A stretch of DNA of 64,000 nt, from NCBI GenBank assembly GCA_947494195.1, contig CANLUC010000003.1, forward strand, positions 248,001 to 312,000, in the 5' to 3' direction. The notes under the pieces are model-generated. The model saw only the letters and a program-made list of their open reading frames with translations, was not told the DNA's origin and ran no database searches. Positions 7,812-16,013 of the stretch are shown one piece after another. Position 1 is the stretch's first letter. Each line of letters starts with the position of its first letter. A program made the translations under genes and the position numbers. The stretch is from an uncultured Nesterenkonia sp. GTDB lineage: Bacteria > Actinomycetota > Actinomycetes > Actinomycetales > Micrococcaceae.

Positions 7812-9974
7812 CTAGATGATGGCAGGCTGAAGGCGCTCCTGGAGAGCCTCCGTGATGGTCGGGATGAAATTCTGTGAAAGATGACTGTTGTCCCGGTAGG
7901 TGATGGCGCCTCCTAGGACTGCGTAGCACGTACCTTCCCTGCAGACGAGGTCCTCGGTGGGAACGAAGTGATAGTTCTCCTCCGCCTCGAACACCTCGGC
8001 TGACCGGGTCAGCCACCGATCTCTGACGCGGGTGTCCTCCACCTGGTCGTTGCAGGCTGAGAGCTCATCCTCGTTGAGTGCCACACACTCTGGAAGTGTC
8101 TCTTCCTCCCGGGTCTCGTAGTTCATACGTGGCACTTCCCCGAAGACCGCCACCTGCTTATCGCTCGCGAGCCAACGAGCAATCGGGTCGTACATGGCCA
8201 GGGCAGTCCCATCGAGATCGAACTCCTCCGAGTTCAAGCCCAGATCACGCCCTGGATCGTCGAAGTCTCCATGGATCTGGCTCCCCGCCATGATCACGGT
8301 CTCGATGTTCGGATCTGCCGCCACGCGCTCGATGATCTCTTCATTGGACTTGAGACACTCACTGGAGTCTTCTCCGACCTCCCCTCCGCGCGGGGAGCAC
8401 GCGGAGCGCGTGAGTGCCAAGAGTCGCTTGCCCTCTTGGTCAGCGATTCGATCGAGCGCAGGCATCCACATGGTGGCGTGAGAATCACCAAATACCGCAA
8501 TGGTCCCATCGGCGTCCGATTCCTCGGCGCCCAACCAGCATTCCTGCACGCCCTCAACGTCGGTGTCGGCCTGGCAGCCGGGGAACTCCTCCTGCTGGTT
8601 CTGCTCTGTCACCTCCGCAGGCGAGGGAGAGAGCCCGCCCTCACCCTCGAAGGGACTGCCACACTCCGAGGGGTTCTGCAGAGCCCGGTACCCGTAGCAG
8701 GCGCTGTCTTCAGTCGCAGTGGCCTCACTGGCGCTTGTCTCCATCGAGGACACAGCCACCGTTCCGGTGACGATCACCATCACCATGCCCGACGCCGCCG
8801 CCGCCATCGTGCGCCAGGTGGGGAGGAGAATCTTGGCGCGGCGGATCGGTGTTTCGAAGAAACGAGTGCTCAACGCAGAGAGGACGACGACGCCAACGAT
8901 CAGCAGCACCTTGATGTACCAGCTCTGCGCCTGCTCGCTGATGTAGGGCGAGAAGATCACCACGGGCCAGTGCCACAGGTAGATGGCGTAGGACCAGTCG
9001 CCGATGGCCGTCGCCGGCCGCAGCGAAAGCCACCAGTGCGCGCCTGTGATGGTGCTCTTGCCACCGCAGGCAAGGATCAGGACGGTCCCCACTGTGGGCA
9101 CGAGCGCGGCCCATCCGGGGAAGGGAGTGAGGTCCGTGTAGAAGTAGGCCGAGCCGAGGATCAGGGCCAGGCCCAACCAGCCCAGGAGATTCCCCCACGC
9201 CTGGGAGAACTGCCGGGACCCCAGCACCAGAGCCGCGACGGCGCCCAGGGTGAACTCCCACATGCGGGTCGGTGTGACGAAGTACGCCTGCGCAGGAGCC
9301 GCCGAGGTGTAGTAGATGGAGAACACCAGGGACAGCACACCGAGCAGTCCCACGACCACCAGGAAGGCGCGTCGAATCTGATTGGCGCCCGGAGCAGCCG
9401 CAGACCTCCGGCGTCGGCGAAGCGCCATGACCGCAAGGGTCACCGCAAGCAGGACCGGCCAGAGCACATAGAACTGTTCCTCCACCGAGAGGGACCAGAA
9501 GTGTTGAACCGCAGTGGCGCGTTCATCGGCTTTCGAGTACTCCACCGCGTCCGCGGCAAGGATCCAATTCTGCACGTAGAGGGTCGAAGCGATGATCTGC
9601 CGGAGGGTCCCCTGCCAGGCGGTGCTCGGCAGGATCATCACCGTGCCGATCGCAGTCATGAGCAGCACGAGCAGACTCAGGGGCAGAAGACGCCGAATCC
9701 GTCGGGCCCAGAACTGGCCCAGCCGCACGCTCCCTGTCTTGACCGCCTCTTTGAACAGATGGGCCGTGATCAGGTAGCCAGAGATCACGAAGAAGACATC
9801 GACGCCGACGTACCCCCCGCTCAAGTGCGCGGGCCAGAAGTGGTACACCACGACCACCAGAACCGCGAGGGCTCGCAATCCTTGAATTTCGGGCTGGAAT
9901 CGCGAACGGTCGACTCTTCCGCCCGGAACGGGTCTCCCCGAAGGGGTCGCCACCACAGGGTCACTGGTTGTCAT
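7812..9974 (-). CDS. Acyltransferase-3 / SGNH fusion (OafA/YrhL-type)
   Basis: A full-length 720-residue paralog of the gene at the left edge. Residues about 27-400 form the multi-helix acyltransferase domain (EIQGLRALAVLVVVVYHFW, GGYVGVDVFFVISGYLITAH, FWSLSVEEQFYVLWPVLLAV, then SYAIYLWHWPVVIFSPY). The extracytoplasmic SGNH domain has FGDSHATMWMP near residue 496 and the DxxH box as RDNSHLS near residue 696, so both catalytic boxes are present. It presumably O-acetylates an exported glycopolymer. It is convergent with the TupA-like gene (34 bp between stops) and divergent from ftsY. Its direct-repeat relation to the gene at 1-1772 is discussed in the findings. Confidence 0.95.
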   Translation of the reverse strand: MTTSDPVVATPSGRPVPGGRVDRSRFQPEIQGLRALAVLVVVVYHFWPAHLSGGYVGVDVFFVISGYLITAHLFKEAVKTGSVRLGQFWARRIRRLLPLSLLVLLMTAIGTVMILPSTAWQGTLRQIIASTLYVQNWILAADAVEYSKADERATAVQHFWSLSVEEQFYVLWPVLLAVTLAVMALRRRRRSAAAPGANQIRRAFLVVVGLLGVLSLVFSIYYTSAAPAQAYFVTPTRMWEFTLGAVAALVLGSRQFSQAWGNLLGWLGLALILGSAYFYTDLTPFPGWAALVPTVGTVLILACGGKSTITGAHWWLSLRPATAIGDWSYAIYLWHWPVVIFSPYISEQAQSWYIKVLLIVGVVVLSALSTRFFETPIRRAKILLPTWRTMAAAASGMVMVIVTGTVAVSSMETSASEATATEDSACYGYRALQNPSECGSPFEGEGGLSPSPAEVTEQNQQEEFPGCQADTDVEGVQECWLGAEESDADGTIAVFGDSHATMWMPALDRIADQEGKRLLALTRSACSPRGGEVGEDSSECLKSNEEIIERVAADPNIETVIMAGSQIHGDFDDPGRDLGLNSEEFDLDGTALAMYDPIARWLASDKQVAVFGEVPRMNYETREEETLPECVALNEDELSACNDQVEDTRVRDRWLTRSAEVFEAEENYHFVPTEDLVCREGTCYAVLGGAITYRDNSHLSQNFIPTITEALQERLQPAII

Positions 9975-10173
9975 GGTGAGTCCGATTCCCCCGGTCCCGG
10001 TAGTTGTTGACTCTCTTGCGCCGAACCATTCAACCTCATTCTCAGTTCCGCTGCCTGCGACGGAATTCCTGAGGGCCCTCAGGCGCCACGCAGAGCCCTA
10101 GCGGCGAGTCGGTGCGGACGCCATCCCGCCACCGCCTGCCGGAAGTTCCGCAGGTCTGTGACAGACTGAGCTC

Positions 10174-11373
10174 GTGGATTTCGACGTTCTTATTCTCTTC
10201 ATCGTTCTTGCTGTGATCCTGCTCGGCACCCTGGGATTCTTCCTGGTGCAGGGCGGAAAGATCCTCCCCAAGGACAAGCGTGAGCAGTACCTCTCCCAGC
10301 GGGACCCGGATGACCTGCCCGGCGGGGGCGTGGACACGCTCGAGGCTCCGCCCGAGGACCGCCCCAGCACCGACGCGCCCGAGCGTGGCGACGGCGTGGA
10401 CGTGGCGCAGGAGCCCACAGTCCTGGAACCTACCGTCGAGACCCCCGAACCGGTGGCCACCAGGCTCGCCCGGCTGCGAGCCCGACTGGTCAAGTCGAAC
10501 AACATCTTCGGCCGCTCGCTGCTGGCCCTGCTCTCCCGTGACGAGATCGATGAGGACGTCTGGGACGAGATCGAAGAGATCCTGCTCATGGCCGACGTCG
10601 GCACCGAACCCGCCATGGAGCTGGTGGACCGCCTCCGCGAACGGGTCAAGGTCGAAGGCACCAAGGATCCCGTGCAGGTCAAGGCGATGCTCACCGAGGA
10701 GCTTCTCGCCCTGGTCGACCCCAGCCTGGACCGCCGGCTGACCGTGACCGCCGAGGGCCGCCCTGCGGTGATCATGGTGGTCGGAGTCAACGGCGTCGGA
10801 AAGACCACGACGATCGGCAAACTGGCCCGCATGCTCGTCGCCGAGGACAAGGATGTGCTGCTCGGCGCGGCCGACACCTTCCGCGCCGCCGCGGCGGAGC
10901 AGCTGAGCACCTGGGGCCACCGCGTCGGGGTGCCCACCGTCAAGTCTGACGTTGAAGGCGCTGATCCAGCGTCGGTCGCCTTCGAGGCCGTGGAGAAGGG
11001 CGTCGAGCTCGAGACCGACGTCGTCATGATCGATACCGCTGGTCGGCTGCAGAACAAGGCCAACCTGATGAACGAGCTCGGCAAGGTCAAGCGGGTGGTG
11101 GAGAAGAAATCCGAGGTGGATGAGGTCCTGCTGGTGCTGGACGCCACCGTCGGACAGAACGGCCTGAACCAGGCCAAGGTCTTCGCCGAGGTCGTCAACA
11201 TCACCGGCATCGTGCTCACCAAGCTCGACGGCACTGCTCGCGGTGGGATCGTCGTCGCGATCCAGCGTCAGCTGGGGGTGCCGGTGAAGTTCATCGGACT
11301 CGGAGAGGGCCCGGATGATCTGGCACCCTTCGATGCTGAAGAGTTCGTCGCCGCGCTCCTCGAAGATCGCTGA
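10174..11373 (+). CDS. ftsY: Signal recognition particle receptor FtsY
   Basis: SRP receptor GTPase that docks ribosome-nascent chain complexes at the membrane. Residues 5-22 form a hydrophobic N-terminal membrane anchor, followed by an acidic, proline-rich A region (to about residue 90) and the NG domain. G-motifs visible are [17 protein letters not shown] (G1, about residue 203), [11 protein letters not shown] (G2), IDTAGRLQ (G3, about 286), [10 protein letters not shown] (G4, about 348) and [13 protein letters not shown] at the C-terminus. The start is GTG 10174; the SD is poor. The 199 bp upstream hold a 16-bp palindrome at 10068-10083 and no gene. In many actinobacteria ftsY follows smc directly; here about 10 kb separates them. 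Confidence 0.98.
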   Translation: MDFDVLILFIVLAVILLGTLGFFLVQGGKILPKDKREQYLSQRDPDDLPGGGVDTLEAPPEDRPSTDAPERGDGVDVAQEPTVLEPTVETPEPVATRLARLRARLVKSNNIFGRSLLALLSRDEIDEDVWDEIEEILLMADVGTEPAMELVDRLRERVKVEGTKDPVQVKAMLTEELLALVDPSLDRRLTVTAEGRPAVIMVVGVNGVGKTTTIGKLARMLVAEDKDVLLGAADTFRAAAAEQLSTWGHRVGVPTVKSDVEGADPASVAFEAVEKGVELETDVVMIDTAGRLQNKANLMNELGKVKRVVEKKSEVDEVLLVLDATVGQNGLNQAKVFAEVVNITGIVLTKLDGTARGGIVVAIQRQLGVPVKFIGLGEGPDDLAPFDAEEFVAALLEDR

Positions 11374-11379
11374 CCTCAG

Positions 11380-12096
11380 CTACTGAAGAAACCCGCGCAG
11401 CAGTGACGCCGTGCCCTCGAGGTGATCCGCCATCAAAGCCTTCGCCTGCGCGGCATCCCCGCGCAGAATGGCCTCGGTGATCGCCACGTGTTGTTCGTTG
11501 GAATGCTCAAGGTTCGCCGGCAGCAGCGGTATCCCGTCCAGCAGCGCATTCACGCGTGCCCGGGTGTCGGTCACCGCCGTGATCAGTGACGCGGAGCCGC
11601 TCAGCTCCGCCACAGCAATGTGGAACCGGGAGTCCCGGGCGCGATAGCTGACGCGATCCGCGCTCTGCACATCAGCGAGGCATCCCCGAAGGTGCTCCTG
11701 CGCCGAGGCAGTACGGTCTGCCTGCGCGGCGAGCTCCGCCGCCGCCGGTTCAAGCACCGCTCGGAAGACCAGCACATCGCGTTGCTGGAGCGGGCTCAGC
11801 TGCGCCCTCCCGTGACGCGCAGCGTTGCGGGCCTCCAAGACATAGGTCCCGCCGTAGCGACCTCGTCGAACCTCGAGAAAGCCAGCCTGCTGCAGCTCTG
11901 CGAGAGCCTCCCGAAGGGTCGCGCGCGAGACGCCGAGATGCCCGGCCAGCTCGCGTTCTGCGGGCAGCTTCTGTCCCGGGGGAAAAAGTCCCACCCGAAT
12001 CGCCTGCAGCAGGTGCTCGATCGTCTCTTCGAAGGTATTGCCCGATCGCACGGGCCGGAGCACCGCATAAGGGTCGCCGAACTCTGCCGCGAGCAT
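11380..12096 (-). CDS. FadR-subfamily GntR transcriptional regulator
   Basis: A 238-residue regulator. The N-terminal winged helix (about residues 20-85) contains LPAERELAGHLGVSRATLRE, then LQQAGFLEVRRGRYGGTYV. The C-terminal all-helical FCD effector domain (about 95-235) carries the metal-ligand pattern DSRFHIAVAELSG and NEQHVAITEAI. ATG 12096 is chosen because a strong AAAGGAGG lies 5-12 nt upstream; an in-frame GTG at 12117 has nothing comparable. It is convergent with ftsY (6 bp between stops) and divergent from the ethanolamine permease operon, making it the obvious local regulator, with a candidate operator at 12276-12295. The effector is unknown. Confidence 0.9.
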   Translation of the reverse strand: MLAAEFGDPYAVLRPVRSGNTFEETIEHLLQAIRVGLFPPGQKLPAERELAGHLGVSRATLREALAELQQAGFLEVRRGRYGGTYVLEARNAARHGRAQLSPLQQRDVLVFRAVLEPAAAELAAQADRTASAQEHLRGCLADVQSADRVSYRARDSRFHIAVAELSGSASLITAVTDTRARVNALLDGIPLLPANLEHSNEQHVAITEAILRGDAAQAKALMADHLEGTASLLRGFLQ

Positions 12097-12233
12097 CTGG
12101 CCCTCCTTTCGAGTCACGCCAAGACCCCCGCCCGGTACTGGTCCAGGGACCGACGATCCGGGCGGCTCTGCCTACAGCCTACGGGCCTCGCGGGCTCCCA
12201 GTCCGCCGCCGGGAGTCCTCGACGCACCGGCTA

Positions 12234-12262
12234 TTGACGCCCCGGGATTGAGGTGTCAGGCT
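12234..12262 (+). promoter_or_regulatory. Candidate promoter of the permease-glnA4 operon
   Basis: TTGACG (12234-12239) is followed by a 17-nt spacer and CAGGCT (12257-12262), which keeps the key A2 and T6 of a -10 hexamer. A start near 12269 would put the palindrome at 12276-12295 just downstream, a typical roadblock-repressor position. Judged by eye only. Confidence 0.4.
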
Positions 12263-12275
12263 TCCGCACAACACC

Positions 12276-12295
12276 ATGGACTGAAAACAGTCCAT
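12276..12295. promoter_or_regulatory. Perfect inverted repeat, candidate operator of the FadR-type regulator
   Basis: ATGGACTG (12276-12283), a 4-nt AAAA centre, then CAGTCCAT (12288-12295): both 8-bp arms are perfectly complementary. Outer bases AACACC (from 12270) and GGTGTT (12298-12303) also pair with a small offset. The site lies between the divergent regulator and permease genes, so it is the natural candidate binding site. A short RNA hairpin in the 5' leader is the alternative. Confidence 0.55.
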
Positions 12296-12338
12296 TGGAG
12301 GTGTTCTCGCCGGTTCGAATCCACAGGGATGGACTGCC

Positions 12339-13772
12339 ATGCCGCACGACAAGACCACAGCATCCGCCGCAGACTCCAGCTATCACGATCATCGACGACT
12401 CAAGGCTGGAGCGGCGGGATGGATTCTGCTGGCAGGCCTGGGCGTCTCCTACGTCATCTCCGGGGACTTCGCCGGGTGGAACATCGGCCTTGCAGAGGGC
12501 GGCTGGGGCGGTCTGCTGATCGCGTTCGTGCTCATGGGCCTGATGTACACGTGCATGGTCTTCGGCCTCGCCGAGATGTCCTCCTCGCTGCCCACAGCGG
12601 GAGCCGGCTACGGCTTCGCCCGCCGCGCGCTCGGCCCGCTCGGAGGATTCGCCACCGGAGTGGCGGTGCTCATCGAATACGCGGTGGCACCCGCGGCGAT
12701 CGCCACCTTCATCGGCGGCTACATCGAGGCATTGGGACTGTTCGGCATCACCAACTCTTGGCCGGTCTACCTGGTGACCTACGCGGTGTTCGTGGGCATC
12801 CACCTCTACGGGGTCGGTGAAGCCCTGCGACTCATGTTCGGCATCACCGTGGTCGCGGTGCTGGCCCTCGTGGTCACCGTCATCGCCCTGGTCCCCCACT
12901 TCGACGCCAGCAATCTCTTTGACATCGTCCCGAACGACGCGGTCGGCGCCAGCGCCTTCCTCCCCATGGGCTACGCCGGCGCGATGGCCGCGCTGGTCTA
13001 CGGCATCTGGTTCTTCCTGGCCATCGAAGGAGTGCCGCTGGCCGCCGAGGAGACGACCGACCCGAAGCGGGACATGCCCCGCGGCATCATCGTGGGGATG
13101 GCGATCCTGCTCGTGACCGGGGCCCTCATGCTGGTCCTGGTGCCAGGGGCGGCTGGTTCAGAAGCGATGAGCAGCTCGGACAACCCGCTGCCCGAGGCGA
13201 TCCGGGCCGTGGCCGGCTCCGGGAGCGTCATGGCCAGCATCGTGAACTACGCCGGCCTGGCGGGACTGGTCGCCAGCTTCTTCTCCATCATCTACGCCTA
13301 TTCCCGCCAGCTGTTCGCGCTCTCACGGGCGGGGTATCTGCCCCGCTGGCTCTCGCTGACCGGCGAGCGAAGAACTCCGTGGGTGGCACTGATCGTGCCC
13401 GGCACCATCGGCTTCGTGCTCGCGGCGGTGACCGGCGACGGCGGACTGCTGATCAACATCGCCGTCTTCGGCGCCACGGTGTCCTACGTGCTGCTCAACC
13501 TCTCCCACATCGTGCTGAGGTTCCGTGAACCAGATCTCCCCCGCGCCTACCGGACCCCGGGTGGCGTGGCCACCACCGGCATCGCCCTGGTGCTGGCAGT
13601 GGTCGCAGTGGTCGCAACCTTCCTGGTCGACGTGCTCGCAGCGTCGATCACCGCAGGCGTCTTCCTGCTCTTCCTCGCCTACTTCTGGTTCTACAGCCGG
13701 CATCACCTCGTCGCGAATGCTCCCGAGGAGGAGTTCGCGATGCTTGACGATGCCGACACCACGCTGCAGTGA
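12339..13772 (+). CDS. APC-family permease, ethanolamine permease type
   Basis: A 477-residue integral membrane protein with about 12 hydrophobic helices starting near residue 25. AEMSSSLPTAGAGYGFARRA, ATGVAVLIEYAVAPAAIATF and FFLAIEGVPLAAEETTDPKR are the conserved TM2-TM3 and TM6-TM7 loop signatures of ethanolamine permeases within the amino acid/polyamine/organocation superfamily. It starts at ATG 12339 after AGGGA. It is followed 68 bp later by the glnA4-like gene, so substrate import and gamma-glutamylation are probably cotranscribed. Polyamine or another small amine is a possible alternative substrate. Confidence 0.85.
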   Translation: MPHDKTTASAADSSYHDHRRLKAGAAGWILLAGLGVSYVISGDFAGWNIGLAEGGWGGLLIAFVLMGLMYTCMVFGLAEMSSSLPTAGAGYGFARRALGPLGGFATGVAVLIEYAVAPAAIATFIGGYIEALGLFGITNSWPVYLVTYAVFVGIHLYGVGEALRLMFGITVVAVLALVVTVIALVPHFDASNLFDIVPNDAVGASAFLPMGYAGAMAALVYGIWFFLAIEGVPLAAEETTDPKRDMPRGIIVGMAILLVTGALMLVLVPGAAGSEAMSSSDNPLPEAIRAVAGSGSVMASIVNYAGLAGLVASFFSIIYAYSRQLFALSRAGYLPRWLSLTGERRTPWVALIVPGTIGFVLAAVTGDGGLLINIAVFGATVSYVLLNLSHIVLRFREPDLPRAYRTPGGVATTGIALVLAVVAVVATFLVDVLAASITAGVFLLFLAYFWFYSRHHLVANAPEEEFAMLDDADTTLQ

Positions 13773-13840
13773 GCCATCATCCGCTCCCGTCCACCTCCTG
13801 CCACCAGACCACTGCCCCTGCAACCTGAGGACCAGAACCC

Positions 13841-15223
13841 GTGACGACATCACCCACACATCCCCGCAACGACCGCATGCTGAGCGTTCCGCGGCTGCGC
13901 CAAGAGATCACCGAGGGACGCATCGACACGGTGGTCCTCGCCTTCACAGACATGCAGGGGCGCCTGCAGGGCAAGCTCTGTCACGCCCAGTTCTTCCTGG
14001 ACTCGATGCTCGAGGAGGGAGCCGAAGGCTGCAACTACCTGCTGGCAGTGGACACCGAGATGAACACGCCCGGCGGCTACGCGATCAGCAGCTGGGAGGC
14101 GGGATACGGGGACATGAGCTTCGCGATGGACCTCGACACCATCCGACTGATGCCGCACAACCCCGGACAGGCGATGATCCAATGCGACCTCACCGCCCAC
14201 GACGGCCAGCTCATCCCCATGTCGCCCCGCGCCATGCTGCGCCGGCAGCTCGATCGCGCCCGCGAGATGGGCTACCAGATGCTCACCGGGACCGAGCTGG
14301 AGTTCTGTGTCTACAACACCAGCTACGAGGATGCCTGGGACTCCAACTACCAGAGCCTCGTGCCTGCCAACAAGTACAACGTGGACTACAACATCCTGGG
14401 CTCCCAACGGGTCGAACCGCTGCTGCGCGAGATCCGCAATGCCATGTACACGGCCGGAATGACCGTGGAGAGCGCCAAGGGAGAATGCAACTTCGGCCAG
14501 CATGAGATCGCCTTCCGCTTCGATGAGGGACTGATCACCGCGGACAACCACGTGGTCTACAAACTCGCCTCCAAGCAGATCGCCCATCAGCAGGGCAAGT
14601 CGATCACCTTCATGGCCAAGCCCAATGAGCGAGAAGGCAGCTCCTGCCATATCCACATGTCGCTGCGCGGACTCGACGGAGAACTGAGCTTCTGGGACGA
14701 GGAGAAGGGCGCACGCAGCGCCACCTACGACCACTTCATCGCGGGAGTGCTCAAAGGCATGCGTGAGCTCTCCATCTTCTACGCCCCGAACATCAACTCC
14801 TATAAGCGCTTCGCCAAGGGCAGCTTCGCGCCCACCTCGGTGGCCTGGGGCATCGACAACCGCTCGTGTGCAGTGCGGCTGGTCGGCAGCGGCCAGTCCG
14901 CCCGGATGGAGAACCGCCTTCCCGGCGGCGACGTCAACCCCTACCTCGCACTCTCGGCGATGTTGGCCTCTGGCCTCTACGGCATCGAGCATCAGCTCGA
15001 GCTGGGGCCCATGATGGAGGGCAACGCCTACGAGTCCGACGCGCAGGTCGTCCCGTCGGCGATGCGGGAGGCCCGTGATCTGCTGGACGGCTCGTCGCTG
15101 GCCCGTGAGGTGTTCGGCGAGGACGTCGTCGAGCACTACGTCCACTACGCCGATGTGGAGCTGGAGGCCTTCGAGTCCGCCGTCACCGACTGGGAGCTGC
15201 ACCGTGGCTTCGAGCGGCTCTGA
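13841..15223 (+). CDS. Glutamine synthetase-like gamma-glutamyl-amine ligase (GlnA4-type)
   Basis: A 460-residue GS-fold enzyme, probably ATP-dependent gamma-glutamylation of ethanolamine or another amine rather than ammonia assimilation. Metal and ATP residues are visible in MLTGTELEFCVYN, AKGECNFGQHEIAFRFDEG, REGSSCHIHMSLRG, KRFAKGSFAPTSVAWGIDNR and ENRLPGGDVNPYLA. No adenylylation loop of the GlnA type (NLYDLP) is seen. The gene order permease / GS-like / class I amidase / aldehyde dehydrogenase / SDR matches the M. tuberculosis Rv2860c-Rv2857c arrangement (glnA4, amidotransferase, aldC, SDR). Streptomyces GlnA4 is a gamma-glutamylethanolamide synthetase. The start GTG 13841 has GAGG about 12 nt upstream. 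The amine substrate is inferred from the adjacent permease. Confidence 0.85.
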   Translation: MTTSPTHPRNDRMLSVPRLRQEITEGRIDTVVLAFTDMQGRLQGKLCHAQFFLDSMLEEGAEGCNYLLAVDTEMNTPGGYAISSWEAGYGDMSFAMDLDTIRLMPHNPGQAMIQCDLTAHDGQLIPMSPRAMLRRQLDRAREMGYQMLTGTELEFCVYNTSYEDAWDSNYQSLVPANKYNVDYNILGSQRVEPLLREIRNAMYTAGMTVESAKGECNFGQHEIAFRFDEGLITADNHVVYKLASKQIAHQQGKSITFMAKPNEREGSSCHIHMSLRGLDGELSFWDEEKGARSATYDHFIAGVLKGMRELSIFYAPNINSYKRFAKGSFAPTSVAWGIDNRSCAVRLVGSGQSARMENRLPGGDVNPYLALSAMLASGLYGIEHQLELGPMMEGNAYESDAQVVPSAMREARDLLDGSSLAREVFGEDVVEHYVHYADVELEAFESAVTDWELHRGFERL

Positions 15224-15224
15224 G

Positions 15225-16013
15225 ATGATCGGAAGCGAATCCAAGTACCGACCCCGCATCGGCATCACCACCTACTACCAGGAAGGGTCCTGGGGAGTCT
15301 GGCGCTCCGTCGCCTCCATCGTCCCGGGGCCCTACCTTGAGAGTGTGGCTGCGGCCGGCGGAACGCCCCTGCTGCTGCCGCCGGTCGGCACCGACACCTC
15401 GGTCCTGGACCTGTTGGATGGACTGATCGTGATCGGAGGGGTCGACGTCGATCCACAGTTCTACGGCGCAGACCGCCACGAGCTGACCTCGTCGCAACCC
15501 TCCCGGGACGAGCACGACATCGCGCTGACCCTCGCTGCGCTGGAGCGCGGTCTGCCGCTCTTCGGCATCTGCCGCGGCGCGCAGGTGCTCAACGTGGCCC
15601 TGGGAGGGACGCTGATCCAACACCTGCCAGATGTCACCAGCACCGCGAAGCAGTACCAGCCTGCTCCCGGTCAGTACGGGGAGGTGCGGTTCGCTGTTGT
15701 GCCCGGCAGCCGGTGCGCCTCGCTGCTGGGCGAGCAGGCCAGCTCTCCCTGCCACCACCACCAGGCCCTGGATGACGTGGCGGAGGGCCTGGTGGTCACC
15801 GCTCGGGCTGCCGACGGCACGATCGAGGCGGTGGAGACCACCGGTGAGAACTGGGTGCTCGGGGTCCAGTTCCATCCTGAGGAGAACCGCAAGGATGCGC
15901 GTCTCTTCGAAGGCTTCCTCGCGGTCGCGCGGCGCTTCGCCGACACCCGTGACACGGAATCCCGCCCAGCCGACGAGGCCGATCCCGACCGAGAGGATGC
16001 GCTGCTGTCATGA
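15225..16013 (+). CDS. Gamma-glutamyl-gamma-aminobutyrate hydrolase family protein (PuuD-like class I amidase)
   Basis: A 262-residue class I glutamine amidotransferase-like hydrolase expected to release glutamate from the gamma-glutamylated intermediate. The nucleophile cysteine lies in LFGICRGAQVLNVALGG (about residue 115) and the catalytic His-Glu in VLGVQFHPEEN (about 215). LIVIGGVDVDPQFYG is the family's N-terminal glycine-rich strand, and SPCHHHQALD aligns with the substrate-proximal HHQ segment. ATG 15225 follows the glnA4-like stop by a single base; an in-frame GTG at 15204 would overlap it. Its stop overlaps the next ATG by 4 nt (ATGA), so the operon is translationally coupled. Confidence 0.9.
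   Translation: MIGSESKYRPRIGITTYYQEGSWGVWRSVASIVPGPYLESVAAAGGTPLLLPPVGTDTSVLDLLDGLIVIGGVDVDPQFYGADRHELTSSQPSRDEHDIALTLAALERGLPLFGICRGAQVLNVALGGTLIQHLPDVTSTAKQYQPAPGQYGEVRFAVVPGSRCASLLGEQASSPCHHHQALDDVAEGLVVTARAADGTIEAVETTGENWVLGVQFHPEENRKDARLFEGFLAVARRFADTRDTESRPADEADPDREDALLS

Noticed and set aside
8271-10010. 579-codon open frame opposite the second acyltransferase
   Set aside because: Arg/His/Gly-rich shadow translation; the minus strand carries an intact acyltransferase-SGNH protein.
10068-10083. 16-bp perfect palindrome CCTGAGGGCCCTCAGG upstream of ftsY
   Set aside because: No loop, no U-tract and no neighbouring promoter feature; a chance palindrome in GC-rich DNA cannot be excluded.
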